Positions 51,132 to 62,130 of a stretch of 64,000 nt of DNA are shown one piece after another. The DNA comes from Blautia sp. Marseille-P3201T. Its GTDB lineage: Bacteria; Bacillota; Clostridia; Lachnospirales; Lachnospiraceae. The DNA is taken from positions 992,001-1,056,000 of the forward strand of contig NZ_LT635470.1 in NCBI RefSeq assembly GCF_900120295.1. Reading direction: 5' to 3'. The translations under genes were made by a program, and so were the position numbers. Every line of letters begins with the position of its first letter. Positions within the stretch are counted from its first letter, which is position 1. A model generated the notes under the pieces. The model saw only the letters and a list, made by a program, of their open reading frames with translations, was not told the DNA's origin and made no database searches.

Positions 51132-53029
51132 ATATGACTATACCCCCCCCCCGAAAATTTTCGCTTCTTTTTCTCCTGGTACATATTTTCATCTGCAACA
51201 CGCATAAGTAAATGAAAATCCTGTCCATCCATAGGATAAAATGCTGTACCCATAGAAAATTGAAATGTATCCTTTAACTCTGTCTGTCGGCTGATAAATG
51301 GCTCTCCGCGTTTTTCTCTTATTTTACAAACCGCATTTTCCAATTCCTGCATGGATGAAAATCCATATAAAAAAATAATAAATTCATCTCCTCCCAATCT
51401 GGCACAGATTGAATTTTTACCTGAAATACTTTGAAAAATTTCTGCAATACTTTTTAAGTATTCATCTCCTACGTGATGTCCATAAATGTCATTAAATTTT
51501 TTCAAATTGTCAGCATCTGCCATAATCATCATAGCACATCCTAATTTTTCCGGCTCCATAAAAAGACGATTTATTCTCTCATGAAAACCTCTTCGATTAT
51601 ACAGTCCGGTGAGTAAATCAATTTCACTTTGTTCACGCAGTTGATAGATTTCTTCCCACCACAAGGAAATATCTGTCACATAATATGTAACGCTCTGTTT
51701 TTCTACATCTTTTTCAATACGAAGATATCTTTTTTCGCCATTTTTGTCATACTCATAAATGTGTTCTGCAAAATCTATTTCATGGGCTTCTGCTTCTTCG
51801 ATTTTCCTTTGTACAAAAGCGGACATTTCCTGAAGTTCTATTTCATCATAGTCATCTATTCCCAAAATATCCAGCATTCTCTCATTTACAAAAGTTCTTT
51901 TATAAAATAAATTTTTTTCTAAAATCCCCACCGGAATTTTTCCCTTATCCATAATATAAGAAATTTTATCCCAATTGGAACGAATATTATCCAACATTTG
52001 ATTAATATAAAACAGCAATTCATCAAACTCTATAATCCCTGTCTTTAAAGTAATATTTTCTATATTTCCATCTTCGATTTTTTTCAGCTCGTCTATAACT
52101 AAAGTCAGGTTTTTTGTCAGCTTCTTATTTACGTACCATTTAATAATTCCAATAATACTAACAGAAACCAATATAATATACAGCAATATCAAGACAGTAG
52201 AATTAAACATTTCCTTTATTGGATAGAGCGATAAATACGTTCTGACCAAAATATAATCTCCTGAATTTTTTGTATAGACACAATACCTTTTCCCCTGAAA
52301 GTTATAGTGAAAGGTATTTATGGAAGTATCCCGATTATATTTCGAAATTTCTTTCGTCATATCTGTTCCAATTAAATTATCTGCCGTAGATGCAATAACT
52401 TTTCCGGTCTTTTTATCTACAACGTGTAAATACCCATTTAACTCAAAGGGCATCATAGCAAGAACATTTGGCAGACTTTTTTCTTCTAACTTTTGCAATA
52501 ATCGCCTTGGTTCCATTCCAATCTGCACAATCCCGCTTCCGTCCGTCATCCATACTGCCGCATACTGCATTTCCTTTCCTTTAGCTGTATTCGGTGTAAT
52601 ATCCTGACACAGTTTCAAAGAACGATTTTCTAGCATTGGTGCAAAAAACTCCATCTGTTCCCCTGAATGAAACGTAAATCCATAATATTCCGGATGAGTA
52701 CCTGCATAGATTTCTCCTTCCGGTGTAAAATAATGGATTTCATCTACTCCCAGCTTTTTCGCCAATTCTCTTGTATGTGTAATACTGGATATAGTTTCCG
52801 GATAATGCTCTACAAAATATACAGCCATTTCTGCTGTTTGAATACATTGCCTGGAAAACTCATCTTTTTGACTTTTAATATCTTCTTCATTTGTATAAAT
52901 CAATTGTTCCAGCTGGCCAAACATTTCCCGGGAACTTTCCTTTTGGTTCTGGTGCTGCATATATAGCTGAAAACATATATTCACAGGTAATATTAATACT
53001 AAAAAGAATATCATCATCCACCGCAGCAA
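51128..53029 (-). CDS. Diguanylate cyclase with Cache-type sensor
   Basis: A 633-residue membrane protein. The first helix is at residues 1-22, followed by an extracytoplasmic Cache-like domain to about 270 and a second helix at about 277-303. A linker and PAS-like domain (about 350-440) precede the GGDEF domain near 465-625, with ARLGGDEFIIF intact near residue 545, so it should make c-di-GMP. The C-terminus RKFSGGGYSHI is encoded by a run of ten G just before the stop. The stop is joined to the phosphodiesterase start. Confidence 0.92.
   Translation of the reverse strand: MLRWMMIFFLVLILPVNICFQLYMQHQNQKESSREMFGQLEQLIYTNEEDIKSQKDEFSRQCIQTAEMAVYFVEHYPETISSITHTRELAKKLGVDEIHYFTPEGEIYAGTHPEYYGFTFHSGEQMEFFAPMLENRSLKLCQDITPNTAKGKEMQYAAVWMTDGSGIVQIGMEPRRLLQKLEEKSLPNVLAMMPFELNGYLHVVDKKTGKVIASTADNLIGTDMTKEISKYNRDTSINTFHYNFQGKRYCVYTKNSGDYILVRTYLSLYPIKEMFNSTVLILLYIILVSVSIIGIIKWYVNKKLTKNLTLVIDELKKIEDGNIENITLKTGIIEFDELLFYINQMLDNIRSNWDKISYIMDKGKIPVGILEKNLFYKRTFVNERMLDILGIDDYDEIELQEMSAFVQRKIEEAEAHEIDFAEHIYEYDKNGEKRYLRIEKDVEKQSVTYYVTDISLWWEEIYQLREQSEIDLLTGLYNRRGFHERINRLFMEPEKLGCAMMIMADADNLKKFNDIYGHHVGDEYLKSIAEIFQSISGKNSICARLGGDEFIIFLYGFSSMQELENAVCKIREKRGEPFISRQTELKDTFQFSMGTAFYPMDGQDFHLLMRVADENMYQEKKKRKFSGGGYSHI
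51143..51152 (-). repeat. Run of ten G at the cyclase/phosphodiesterase junction
   Basis: A C10 run on the plus strand (G10 on the coding strand) lies about 12 nt inside the cyclase stop and about 12 nt upstream of the phosphodiesterase ATG. Loss or gain of one G moves the cyclase end: with nine G the frame runs past the ATG to a later TGA, and with eleven it stops at TAG earlier. The tract is remarkable in an AT-rich genome. Confidence 0.7.
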
Positions 53030-53193
53030 TCTCGGCAGCGTTTTTTAATACTGCTGCTTTTCATATAACTCCTCCACTCTTCAGAAAATTAGCCTATTAT
53101 AACCATAATACATCATCCAAAACATTTTTCAACAAAAAATTCCTTTTTTCTGCATACCAGATTGCATAGGACACAATTTCCTATGTAACAAAA

Positions 53194-53224
53194 AAACAGG
53201 AACCGCTTACAGCAGCTCCTGTTT
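53194..53224 (-). terminator. Terminator of glyS
   Basis: An 8-bp stem (53194-53201 and 53217-53224) with an extended pairing inside the loop and a minus-strand T6 tail, 16 nt after the glyS stop. Confidence 0.85.
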
Positions 53225-53240
53225 CCTTTACAAGCATTTC

Positions 53241-54635
53241 TTAGAATACAAATTTTTCTTCGAAATATGCTTTTAAATCTTCAATTTTTACTCTTTCCTG
53301 TTCCATTGTGTCACGGTCACGTACTGTAACTGCTCCGTCTGTTTCAGAGTCAAAGTCATAAGTTACACAGAATGGTGTACCAATTTCATCCTGACGACGG
53401 TAACGTTTACCAATGTTTCCTCTGTCATCAAATTCACAGTTATATTTCTTAGATAACTGTTCAAATACTTTTAATGCACCTTCATTTAACTTCTTAGATA
53501 ACGGAAGTACACCAATTTTCACAGGTGCCAGTGCAGGATGGAAACGAAGTACAGTACGAACATCATTCTTTTCTGCATCTAACACTTCTTCGTCATAAGC
53601 ACTGCAAAGGAATGCAAGTACCATACGGTCTGCACCAAGTGACGGCTCAATAACGTAAGGAATGTATTTCTGATTTGTTTCATCATCAAAATAAGTCATA
53701 TCCTGTCCGGAAACGTTCTGATGCTGTGTTAAATCATAATCTGTTCTGTCAGCAATACCCCAAAGTTCGCCCCAGCCAAATGGGAAAAGGAACTCTACGT
53801 CTGTAGTTGCCTTACTATAGAAACTTAATTCCTCTTTATCGTGATCACGGTAACGAATTTCTTCATCTTTTAATCCTAAGCTATGCAACCAGTCAAGGCA
53901 GAACTGTTTCCAGTATGCAAACCATTCTAAGTCTGTATCTGGTTTACAGAAGAATTCTAACTCCATCTGTTCGAATTCACGAGTACGGAATGTAAAGTTA
54001 CCCGGTGTAATTTCATTACGGAAAGATTTACCAATCTGTGCAATACCGAAAGGAAGTTTCTTTCTGGATGTTCTCTGTACGTTTTTGAAGTTTACAAAGA
54101 TACCCTGTGCTGTTTCCGGTCTTAAATATACTGTGTTTTTTGCATCTTCGGTAACACCCTGGAAAGTTTTAAACATCAGGTTAAACTGACGAATATCTGT
54201 AAAGTTATGTTTTCCGCAGGTAGGACATGGAATTTGATGTTCTTCGATGAAATCTTTCATCTGTTCCTGTGACCATGCATCTACGCTTCCTTCAATAGCA
54301 ATTCCATTTTCTGCACAATAATCTTCAATAATCTTATCTGCACGGAAACGCTCATGACATTCTTTACAGTCCATAAGAGGATCAGAAAAACCTCCCAAAT
54401 GTCCTGAAGCAACCCATGTCTGAGGGTTCATTAAAATGGCACAGTCAACACCTACATTGTATGGACTTTCCATTACGAATTTCTGCCACCATGCTTTTTT
54501 TACATTATTTTTTAATTCAACACCGAGATTTCCATAATCCCATGTGTTTGCCAGACCTCCGTAAATTTCAGAACCCGGATATACAAATCCTCTGGATTTT
54601 GCAAGTGCAACAATCTTTTCCATTGTCTTTTCCAT
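53241..54635 (-). CDS. glyS: Glycyl-tRNA synthetase, single-chain
   Basis: A 464-residue class II synthetase of the dimeric (alpha2) type. It opens with [25 protein letters not shown], has FRNEITPGN (motif 2) and [15 protein letters not shown] (motif 3), and contains a zinc-like CKEC/CPTC pair. GGAGATTGTACA lies before the ATG. It is separated from the GH84 gene by a promoter. In related genomes era, recO and glyS are neighbours, and here the GH84 gene lies between. Confidence 0.96.
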   Translation of the reverse strand: MEKTMEKIVALAKSRGFVYPGSEIYGGLANTWDYGNLGVELKNNVKKAWWQKFVMESPYNVGVDCAILMNPQTWVASGHLGGFSDPLMDCKECHERFRADKIIEDYCAENGIAIEGSVDAWSQEQMKDFIEEHQIPCPTCGKHNFTDIRQFNLMFKTFQGVTEDAKNTVYLRPETAQGIFVNFKNVQRTSRKKLPFGIAQIGKSFRNEITPGNFTFRTREFEQMELEFFCKPDTDLEWFAYWKQFCLDWLHSLGLKDEEIRYRDHDKEELSFYSKATTDVEFLFPFGWGELWGIADRTDYDLTQHQNVSGQDMTYFDDETNQKYIPYVIEPSLGADRMVLAFLCSAYDEEVLDAEKNDVRTVLRFHPALAPVKIGVLPLSKKLNEGALKVFEQLSKKYNCEFDDRGNIGKRYRRQDEIGTPFCVTYDFDSETDGAVTVRDRDTMEQERVKIEDLKAYFEEKFVF

Positions 54636-54700
54636 TGTACAATCTCCTCTATCTTACATTTTTTCAAAATACTGTTATGGCATTTTTGTTTATGAAGCCT

Positions 54701-54729
54701 ATTATACCTGTTAAGCAACAGGTTTTCAA
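54701..54729 (-). promoter_or_regulatory. glyS promoter with palindrome between -35 and -10
   Basis: The minus strand reads TTGAAA, a 17-nt spacer and TATAAT (complement of 54701-54706). The spacer is almost entirely the palindrome ACCTGTTGCTTAACAGGT (54706-54723), a candidate operator or hairpin. No T-box leader is seen; only 66 nt separate the promoter from the glyS ATG. Confidence 0.6.
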
Positions 54730-54751
54730 CCTCTAAAGAAGAGATTTTCTT

Positions 54752-57700
54752 TTAATCTTCTCTCTTTTTAAAAGCGCTGACACCTACAAGCAGCGCAACT
54801 GCCCCCAAACCTAAGAAAATTACAGGCATTGCCTCATCTCCTGTTTTCACACCCGAGGATGGTTTGCCGCTTGGTTTCTGAGATGGTTTTGATGGCTTTG
54901 ATGGTTGTTGCGCTGCCTTCTTTTCCAATCCATCCATTGCCTTCTGTACAGCTTCTTCTGCTTTTGCAAGTTCCTCTTTTGAAGCATCATCTTTTGCCAG
55001 AAGTTCTTTTGCTTTATTTATCTCTGCTTCCAGATTGTTTAATGTTTCCTGTGTATATACATCTTTCCGGCTCAAAAATTTTTCTGCTTCCTGAACTTTT
55101 TCTTCTAATCTACTCTTATCTGCCGGCGGTTCCGGATCTGGCTTACCCGGTTCTTCTGGTTTTTCCTGTAAACCGGTCATGGCTTCATCTAAGGCAACAA
55201 CTGCACCATCAACCGCTTCTTTTGTTGCTGTTTCATCTGCCAGAACTTTTTCCGCCTCTGTCACAGCATTCTGAAGATTTTGTAAGGACTCTTCTGTATA
55301 CTTATCCGTCTGTCCTAACAATCCTTTTGCCTCTCCTAATTTTTGCTCCAAAAGACTTTTATCTGCCTGTTTTGTAAATTCTACATAAATTGTATGGTTC
55401 TCCTCTACTGCTTCAAAGATATATTCTGCCTGTGCACCAATATTCTCTCCATCTACCAACACATCTTTTATAAAATATCCGTCTTCCGGTATCATAGTAA
55501 ATTTCTGATTTTCACCAGCTTTCACTTCAATAATGCCTTCTGGTTCAATAGAACCTCCTATACTTGCCTGTGCAGTAATTTTAAATTCACTGGTATCCTT
55601 AACAAGACGTTCTATAGCAATTTTTAAACTTTCCATACATCCTGCAACTTCTTCTGCAGTTGCTTTTTCATTTGCTGCAACTTCTTCTGCTTCTTTTAAA
55701 GCTTTCTCTAACGCTTTTACACTGTCTTCTGTATACTGATCTTTATTAGCCAGCTTTTCTTTTGCCAATGCAATAATTTTAAGCAATTCTTCTTTGTCTG
55801 GTTGTTCAACATTTTCTTTTATTCCATATACTTCCAACTCTGTAATGGAAACACTGCTTCCTGCCGCATTGGTATTCAAACCATCTTTCGGGAAAGATAA
55901 GCGCACATATCTTGCATTTTTAGTTTCTTCTAATTTAAATTCATCTATAACACCAGAAATATTTTCAGCTTCTCTTTCTACTGTTGCTACAGTTTCCCAT
56001 GTATTTTTATCTGCTGATATCTCCACAGTATAATTAGTTGGCCATACTTTATTGAAATAAGAAACCCTAATTTCATCTATCGTATTTTTGCCTTCCCCTA
56101 AATCCACCAAAATGTATTGATCTCCTGGTTCTCCACCTAATCCCATCTTATCATTTAAAGGACCACTGCTCCATCTTGTATCTGCTTTTCCATCAACAGC
56201 ATGTTCACCCACATGTTCCATTTTGTTTCCGTCAAATCCCGTTTCCACATCTGAAACTTCTACTTTCTGGTTCAATGCCAGATTGCTTCTTTCTGGTTTT
56301 TCCGGTTCTTCCGGCTGTTCTCCCTCTCCTACAATTACATGAACCTGAGCTTCCACAGCTTCTGGATTTACAAGACTATAATTGATCGGCAACATACCTT
56401 TCACTAAAATATCTGCCGGTTTAGAAGTATCTATTTTTTCTGTCTCCCACACAGGAATAACTTGTAATGACTGTTCTTTTTCTTCTCCTGCTTTTACAGT
56501 TGTCTCTGCCAGTGCAGGTAATGCTACATTTTCTGCATTCACTTCTACATTTACATTTTCTAACTCAGCAACAGATACATAACTTACCGGCACATGACGT
56601 CTTACACCATTTACAGTAAGTTCCTTTAATCCAATACAGTTACCGGCTGCGTCTGCATTGATACTTCTAAAAAGAATTCTCACATATCTGGCTTCTACCG
56701 GCTGTGCAAATTCTTCTTTTACAGTATCTACCGGATTTGGTGCACCATTATTTTCTTTTTTAATAGTTTTTATGGTTACCCAGTTTTCCTTATCATTGGA
56801 TACCTGTACATCATAATCCGTTGGATATACTTTGTTATAATAGCTCATTTTGATTTCAGAAATCATATTTGTATAAGTTCCTAAATCAACAATAATCCAC
56901 TGTGGGCTCTTAGCACCGCTTCCTTTTAATGCAGCACTGTCCCATTTTGTATTTTCATCACCATCTACTGCACTTTCCGGTTTTACGTTATTCGTTTCAA
57001 TACCTGACACTTCTACCGGCTGGTTCAGTGCAAGGTTTACCGTTTCTTTTGAGTCCTCTACTCCCGGATCAACAGGAATGTTTTCAACTACCTGTCCCAC
57101 ATCACCGGATGGATTTTCTCCATATTTAAGAATAATCTCGTTAAGTTTTACATCTTTTTTTGCAGGGAATTCAAATCTCACTGCATGAACATTTTCTTCC
57201 CAGCCTGTAAATTCCTGTGTACTCTTTGTCAGCTTTCCTAAATCTTTTGCTTTTCCGTCTGCTGTTTTTAAAGTAACTTTTGCTTCACAGGAACCTGCCT
57301 GTAATACAGTAAAGCCATCCAGATTTATATTATCGGTAATTCTATATTCCAGATAACTCTTGTTGTCTGTTTCAGAAATCTGGAATACAGTTGCCAGATT
57401 TTTATCTGTCAGAGCTTTCTTATCTGCTTTTTCATCACTTGTCAGAGCAAAATCAGGAGAAATAGTTCCCGGAGCTTTCTGACCTTTATTTACTTCTGCT
57501 TCAAAAATCTTTAACTGATTTTTATTATCTGATGCTATCTGCAAACGAACATAGCGTCCTTCTTTTCCTTTTGCATCGGCTTTGTACTCTCTGCGAGGAG
57601 GATTTACAGTTCCGCTGTTGCTGTTCCATGTGGCAACTTCCTCAAAATCTTTATTATTTTTGGAAATAGATACCTTGGCATCATAAATTTTCTGGTCTCC

Positions 57701-60253
57701 ATCTGCTGTCTGGAAAGTAATGTCATTGATTGCCTGTGTTCTTCCTAAGTCAATGGTAATATAATCTCCTGTTTTCTGTGCTCCTTTTGTCATTACAAAA
57801 GTTTCTACATTGCCGTCAAACATCATATCCCATGAACCGGACTGAAGCTCTTTGATATTTGTTCCTTTTACAGACATGGAAACTGCTCTGTTTTCAATCA
57901 CTGCTGCCAGCTTTTTCACCATAGCAGTTACCGGCTGTTCTCCTTTATTTACCAGACGTAAATATCTTGCTTCTAAGTTTTCCTGTAAATCTCCCGGTTC
58001 TACTTCTTTCCAGTCATTACCGTAAAGAGCATATTCTACAGTCAGTCCTGCTAAGTCAGAGCCTTCCAGAATGACTTTGGAAATTTCAGCAATTTCTTTT
58101 GTCTTAATACCAATGTACTGGCCTTTTTCTAAAGTTACTTTTACATTGCGAACACCATATTCTTTTTCATCAATGGTCAATGGTGTCGCTGCATATTTGC
58201 TTATATTTGTATAAATTCTGTCAGCAGGTGTTTCCGCATTTCCTGTTGCCAGGAGTTCGTCTACAACTGCCTTCACATCATTCATACAAGCATTTACAAA
58301 TGGAACCAGTCTGCGGCTTCCCGCTTTTACAGACTGTGTACCGCCTGCCGGGAATTCGTAAGTACGTTTATTATAAGTATCCATCTCTGCTGATGCATCA
58401 GAGAAGTTCTGCCATACAATACCCATATCCGGCTCTGCTTTTGCCATTTCTTCCTGTGCCTGCAAAATGTATTGTCCTGCTTTTACTACATTTTCAAGAG
58501 CCTGCAGCCAGCCTTCTCCACCTTCGCGGTTTCCCGGATTGGTAAGCTCCTGTACCAAAGCTTTATTTGTGCATTCTTCTTTAAAAGTTTTGATTGCAGA
58601 AAGAATATGAGCAAATTCTGCTTTTAAATCTTTCACTTCCTGCATATCTGCAGTAAACGCATTTCCTTCTACTGCTTTTTTGATTGCATCTAAGGTATCT
58701 GCCAGATATAAGGACTCTTCAAATCCTTCCGGTACACGTCCTGAACCAGGGCAGTTAGATACATTTCTTGCAATGGTCAGGTATGCATCATAAACTTCCG
58801 GCTCTAAGTATTTAAAGCACTGTTCCCATACTTCTTCTGTATGCTGTGAATAGTCGTTTACATTCCAGAAATAAGATGCCAGCTGGAATAATGCCACTTT
58901 ATCCGCTTCTGCAAAGTGGATAGGATTGGATACCGCACCTGCCAGCCCTGTAATATTATCTCGGATGTAATGTGCGCTGCTTCCTAAAAAGATACCTGAT
59001 TTTGCATGCTCATTACATGGATAATTTACCCAGAACACCGGAGAGTGCCCTGTCTTTTCTTTTGCATAAGTAATTGACTCCTGTGTAAACGGAGAGTTTA
59101 CATCCTGTCCTGTCCAGAAAATCAGAACGTCTTTGTCAAACTGTTTCATAGTTTCCAGTTCTTTCTGTCCGTTTGCTCCCTGTGACCATGCCACATTGTA
59201 GCCCTGCGGACAGTAAATAATCGGTTTACATCCTTTTGCTTTGATGTACTCCTGATTTAATTCATTGATAAGACGAACCACCAATTCCGGCGAACCTGCT
59301 CCAAAGTCATCATTTAAGATACAAAAACGGCGCACTCCAATATCATATAACTGATCAAATTTCGCCATAAGTTTTTTCTTTCTTGCCTGATATTCTTCCT
59401 CCTGATTATCCTGTAGGCCTCTTAACATATCTCCAATATGTACTGCCCATGAAAATTCTGTTTTATTTTTCTCCTGTAATGCTACCAATTCTTTAAACTG
59501 GTTTAGCATGTCCTCAGGATACATTTCAGCCCATTTAGAAGTATGGTACTCATCTGTTTTGGAAGCGTATACATACAAATTCATTTTTACATCTCTGGTA
59601 AATTCCATCAGACTCTTTCTCTGTTCGTGTGTCCAGCTTCCATAAAATCCTTCAATATAGCCTCTGGCATCAATAGAAGCATAGTCCCGAATTTCTACAG
59701 GATAAAATTTCTCTCCGTTAAAGGAAGAAAACATCATTTTTAAAGTAGCAACTCCGTAAAATGCTGCTTCTGTATCCTTTCCTAAAATAATAATATCCTC
59801 TCCATCAGCACTTAATGCATACGCACCACTTTGTCCAAAAAGCTTGTTATCCAGCTCCTTATCTGCAAAGTATTGATCTGCCTCATCCCCACTGCCTTTT
59901 ACACCAACAATGATGTCACTGCCATTTCCAGCTTTCTTTTGTTTCTTTGGTGTTCTTCCAAACTCTTCCAACACTTCATTTAAATAGTCTTTTGTGGCTT
60001 TATCCACATCTTCACCACTTATAACTCCCACGTTCTTATCCATGTCAAATTCTGTTTTTGACGGATATTGGATATCCTGCGGAACCGGATAAATCTGATA
60101 GGCATCGCCTGTAGTTGTACCATCTTCCGGTTTCCAATCAGATGCCCAAGGAGACCTTATTTCTTTCTCTTCCTTCGGTGCCGCCACTACCGGAATTTGA
60201 AATAACATTGTTCCTGCCAGCATGGTACTACAAACTTGTTTCCATCGCTTCAT
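54752..60253 (-). CDS. GH84 beta-N-acetylglucosaminidase surface protein with CBM32 and FIVAR domains
   Basis: About 1833 residues. The ATG at 60253 follows GGAGGAGC (the ATG at 60268 lies within that site) and opens with a signal peptide (MKRWKQVCSTMLAG to VVAAP). A GH84 catalytic region spans about 45-500, with RGYIEGFYGSWT near 197 and the catalytic Asp pair in CILNDDFGAG (315-316). Three F5/8-type C (CBM32) modules begin near 792, 1071 and 1322, and three FIVAR repeats near 1485, 1630 and 1711. The end has VKTGDEA, one helix and KKRED, a cell-wall sorting layout with a non-standard motif. NagH/NagJ-like enzymes remove GlcNAc from host glycans, so mucin foraging is likely. Confidence 0.92.
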   Translation of the reverse strand: MKRWKQVCSTMLAGTMLFQIPVVAAPKEEKEIRSPWASDWKPEDGTTTGDAYQIYPVPQDIQYPSKTEFDMDKNVGVISGEDVDKATKDYLNEVLEEFGRTPKKQKKAGNGSDIIVGVKGSGDEADQYFADKELDNKLFGQSGAYALSADGEDIIILGKDTEAAFYGVATLKMMFSSFNGEKFYPVEIRDYASIDARGYIEGFYGSWTHEQRKSLMEFTRDVKMNLYVYASKTDEYHTSKWAEMYPEDMLNQFKELVALQEKNKTEFSWAVHIGDMLRGLQDNQEEEYQARKKKLMAKFDQLYDIGVRRFCILNDDFGAGSPELVVRLINELNQEYIKAKGCKPIIYCPQGYNVAWSQGANGQKELETMKQFDKDVLIFWTGQDVNSPFTQESITYAKEKTGHSPVFWVNYPCNEHAKSGIFLGSSAHYIRDNITGLAGAVSNPIHFAEADKVALFQLASYFWNVNDYSQHTEEVWEQCFKYLEPEVYDAYLTIARNVSNCPGSGRVPEGFEESLYLADTLDAIKKAVEGNAFTADMQEVKDLKAEFAHILSAIKTFKEECTNKALVQELTNPGNREGGEGWLQALENVVKAGQYILQAQEEMAKAEPDMGIVWQNFSDASAEMDTYNKRTYEFPAGGTQSVKAGSRRLVPFVNACMNDVKAVVDELLATGNAETPADRIYTNISKYAATPLTIDEKEYGVRNVKVTLEKGQYIGIKTKEIAEISKVILEGSDLAGLTVEYALYGNDWKEVEPGDLQENLEARYLRLVNKGEQPVTAMVKKLAAVIENRAVSMSVKGTNIKELQSGSWDMMFDGNVETFVMTKGAQKTGDYITIDLGRTQAINDITFQTADGDQKIYDAKVSISKNNKDFEEVATWNSNSGTVNPPRREYKADAKGKEGRYVRLQIASDNKNQLKIFEAEVNKGQKAPGTISPDFALTSDEKADKKALTDKNLATVFQISETDNKSYLEYRITDNINLDGFTVLQAGSCEAKVTLKTADGKAKDLGKLTKSTQEFTGWEENVHAVRFEFPAKKDVKLNEIILKYGENPSGDVGQVVENIPVDPGVEDSKETVNLALNQPVEVSGIETNNVKPESAVDGDENTKWDSAALKGSGAKSPQWIIVDLGTYTNMISEIKMSYYNKVYPTDYDVQVSNDKENWVTIKTIKKENNGAPNPVDTVKEEFAQPVEARYVRILFRSINADAAGNCIGLKELTVNGVRRHVPVSYVSVAELENVNVEVNAENVALPALAETTVKAGEEKEQSLQVIPVWETEKIDTSKPADILVKGMLPINYSLVNPEAVEAQVHVIVGEGEQPEEPEKPERSNLALNQKVEVSDVETGFDGNKMEHVGEHAVDGKADTRWSSGPLNDKMGLGGEPGDQYILVDLGEGKNTIDEIRVSYFNKVWPTNYTVEISADKNTWETVATVEREAENISGVIDEFKLEETKNARYVRLSFPKDGLNTNAAGSSVSITELEVYGIKENVEQPDKEELLKIIALAKEKLANKDQYTEDSVKALEKALKEAEEVAANEKATAEEVAGCMESLKIAIERLVKDTSEFKITAQASIGGSIEPEGIIEVKAGENQKFTMIPEDGYFIKDVLVDGENIGAQAEYIFEAVEENHTIYVEFTKQADKSLLEQKLGEAKGLLGQTDKYTEESLQNLQNAVTEAEKVLADETATKEAVDGAVVALDEAMTGLQEKPEEPGKPDPEPPADKSRLEEKVQEAEKFLSRKDVYTQETLNNLEAEINKAKELLAKDDASKEELAKAEEAVQKAMDGLEKKAAQQPSKPSKPSQKPSGKPSSGVKTGDEAMPVIFLGLGAVALLVGVSAFKKRED

Positions 60254-60470
60254 ATTATGCTCCTCCATTTTGATATATAGTTTTCATGTTTTCCATATTA
60301 ACCTACAAGAGCATTATAAATCAATGAATTTTTCGTTGTTTTATCTCTATTTTTCAGCAAACGTTTGGCATTTTGTTTATTTTTTATATATTTATATACT
60401 ATTTTTTGTTTATTTTTAATTATTGGTAAAAAAAGAAGCATTCTCTGAATTTCTTCAGCAAATGCCTCTT

Positions 60471-61214
60471 TTAAATCATCATCTGTAAAATTTCCAAACT
60501 TTTTAAATTTTTATCAATCTGCTCTTTCATATAGGAGCGCATAATCTTTCCCAATTCTTCCTGTACTTCTTTTGTTACAGTAAAAGAATAGAGCTTTTCC
60601 AGTTTTGCTGCAATAACAAACTGCATGGTATACAGAGCAGAAGGACTGATATACATTACACCTTTTTTTCCATTACCACAAGTTTTGCAGAAAACACCGG
60701 ACTCCTTTACAGAAAACCACTGCAGCCCCTCCGTTGTACCGCACTCTTCACAGGCAAACACATAAGGAGCTTCCCCATTAATTGCAACAGTTTTTAACTC
60801 AAAAATATAGCGAATAAGTATTGGATCTATTCTCTGGGCAATCAATGCCTTCAAAGTAATGTATAATAAATTCAACATTTCTTTTTCGTCTGTATTTTCT
60901 CTTGCATAAAAATCTGCCAGCTCCAAAAAATAAAATCCATAGTAGACTTCTGGCTGAATACCTGCCAGTTCTGAAAAATAATTTTTAACAGAAGCAGAAC
61001 GCAGCTGATATGCTGTGCGCCCTTCATAAATCAAAAAAGAGCCAAACACAAAAGGATTTGCGGCAGCCATCATCGTGCTGTTCTGTCTTCTTACACCTTT
61101 TGCAAAAACTGTGATTTTCCCTTTTTCTCGTGTTAAAATCACCAGACGTTTGTCATATTCTCCTACGGGCATGGCAGATAAAACCATACCCGTTACTGTA
61201 ATGAAATCATTCAT
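60471..61214 (-). CDS. recO: DNA repair protein RecO
   Basis: A 247-residue recombination mediator. It has the OB-fold N-terminus ([27 protein letters not shown]) and a zinc finger CEEC then CKTCG near residues 155-182. It overlaps the era stop by one nucleotide, the usual clostridial era-recO order. Confidence 0.93.
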   Translation of the reverse strand: MNDFITVTGMVLSAMPVGEYDKRLVILTREKGKITVFAKGVRRQNSTMMAAANPFVFGSFLIYEGRTAYQLRSASVKNYFSELAGIQPEVYYGFYFLELADFYARENTDEKEMLNLLYITLKALIAQRIDPILIRYIFELKTVAINGEAPYVFACEECGTTEGLQWFSVKESGVFCKTCGNGKKGVMYISPSALYTMQFVIAAKLEKLYSFTVTKEVQEELGKIMRSYMKEQIDKNLKSLEILQMMI

Positions 61215-62119
61215 TAAATTTCCTTCTTATCGTATCCAAAGTTTTTAATGAGAAAATCACTGTCACGCCAATCTTTTTTTACCTTTACCCACAATTTCAG
61301 ATTTACCGGTTTTTCTAAGAAATGTTCAATTTCATATCTGGCTGCACTGCCGATTTTTTTCAGCATTGCCCCTTGTTTTCCGATAATAATTCCCTTGTGG
61401 GAGTCTCTCTCACAGATAATAGTAGCGTCAATATCCACCAGATCTTTGTCTGTACGTTCCTTCATCTGGTCAATGGTAACGGCTATTCCGTGAGGAATTT
61501 CCTCATCTAAAGTTCTAAGTGCCTTTTCTCGTATCATCTCTGCCACAATTTGTCTCTGAGGCTGGTCTGTAATGGTATCCTCATCGTAAAACATCGGTCC
61601 GTACGGCAGATATTTAAAAATACAGTCCAATACAGTATCCAGATTTTGTGCCCGAAGTGCGGATGCCGGTACGATATCAGAGAAATTATACAGCTTTCGA
61701 TATCCGTCAATAAAGCCTGCAATTTCACTTTTCTTTACCGTATCTACTTTGTTAATTACTAAAATAACCGGAAGCTTGCAGTTTTTTAACTGTTCTGCTA
61801 TATGCCGCTCTCCTGCTCCAATATAAGAAGTTGGTTCTACCAGCCACAAAATCACATCTGCATCTTTAAAAGTTCTCTGGGCTACATTTACCATGTATTC
61901 TCCCAATTTATTCTTGGCTTTGTGAATACCGGGAGTATCTAAAAAAACAATCTGTCCTTTTTCCCCTGTATACACAGTTTGTATCTTGTTTCTTGTTGTC
62001 TGTGGTTTTCTGGAAGTAATGGCAATTTTCTGTCCGATTAAGTGGTTCATCAAGGTTGATTTCCCCACATTTGGTCTTCCGATAATTGCCACAAATCCTG
62101 ATTTAAAATCTGCCCTCAT
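61214..62119 (-). CDS. era: GTPase Era
   Basis: A 301-residue GTPase for 16S rRNA and 30S maturation. Motifs are [10 protein letters not shown], the switch region TTRNK, DTPGIH and NKVDTV. The C-terminal KH domain has [11 protein letters not shown] and [21 protein letters not shown]. It overlaps recO by one nucleotide and follows the M16C peptidase by 11 nt. Confidence 0.96.
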   Translation of the reverse strand: MRADFKSGFVAIIGRPNVGKSTLMNHLIGQKIAITSRKPQTTRNKIQTVYTGEKGQIVFLDTPGIHKAKNKLGEYMVNVAQRTFKDADVILWLVEPTSYIGAGERHIAEQLKNCKLPVILVINKVDTVKKSEIAGFIDGYRKLYNFSDIVPASALRAQNLDTVLDCIFKYLPYGPMFYDEDTITDQPQRQIVAEMIREKALRTLDEEIPHGIAVTIDQMKERTDKDLVDIDATIICERDSHKGIIIGKQGAMLKKIGSAARYEIEHFLEKPVNLKLWVKVKKDWRDSDFLIKNFGYDKKEI

Positions 62120-62130
62120 AAATTCTCCTT

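Noticed and set aside
54636-54751. T-box leader for glyS
   Set aside because: The gap is only 116 nt with a promoter in it; the T-box sequence TGGNACCGCG and specifier loops are absent.
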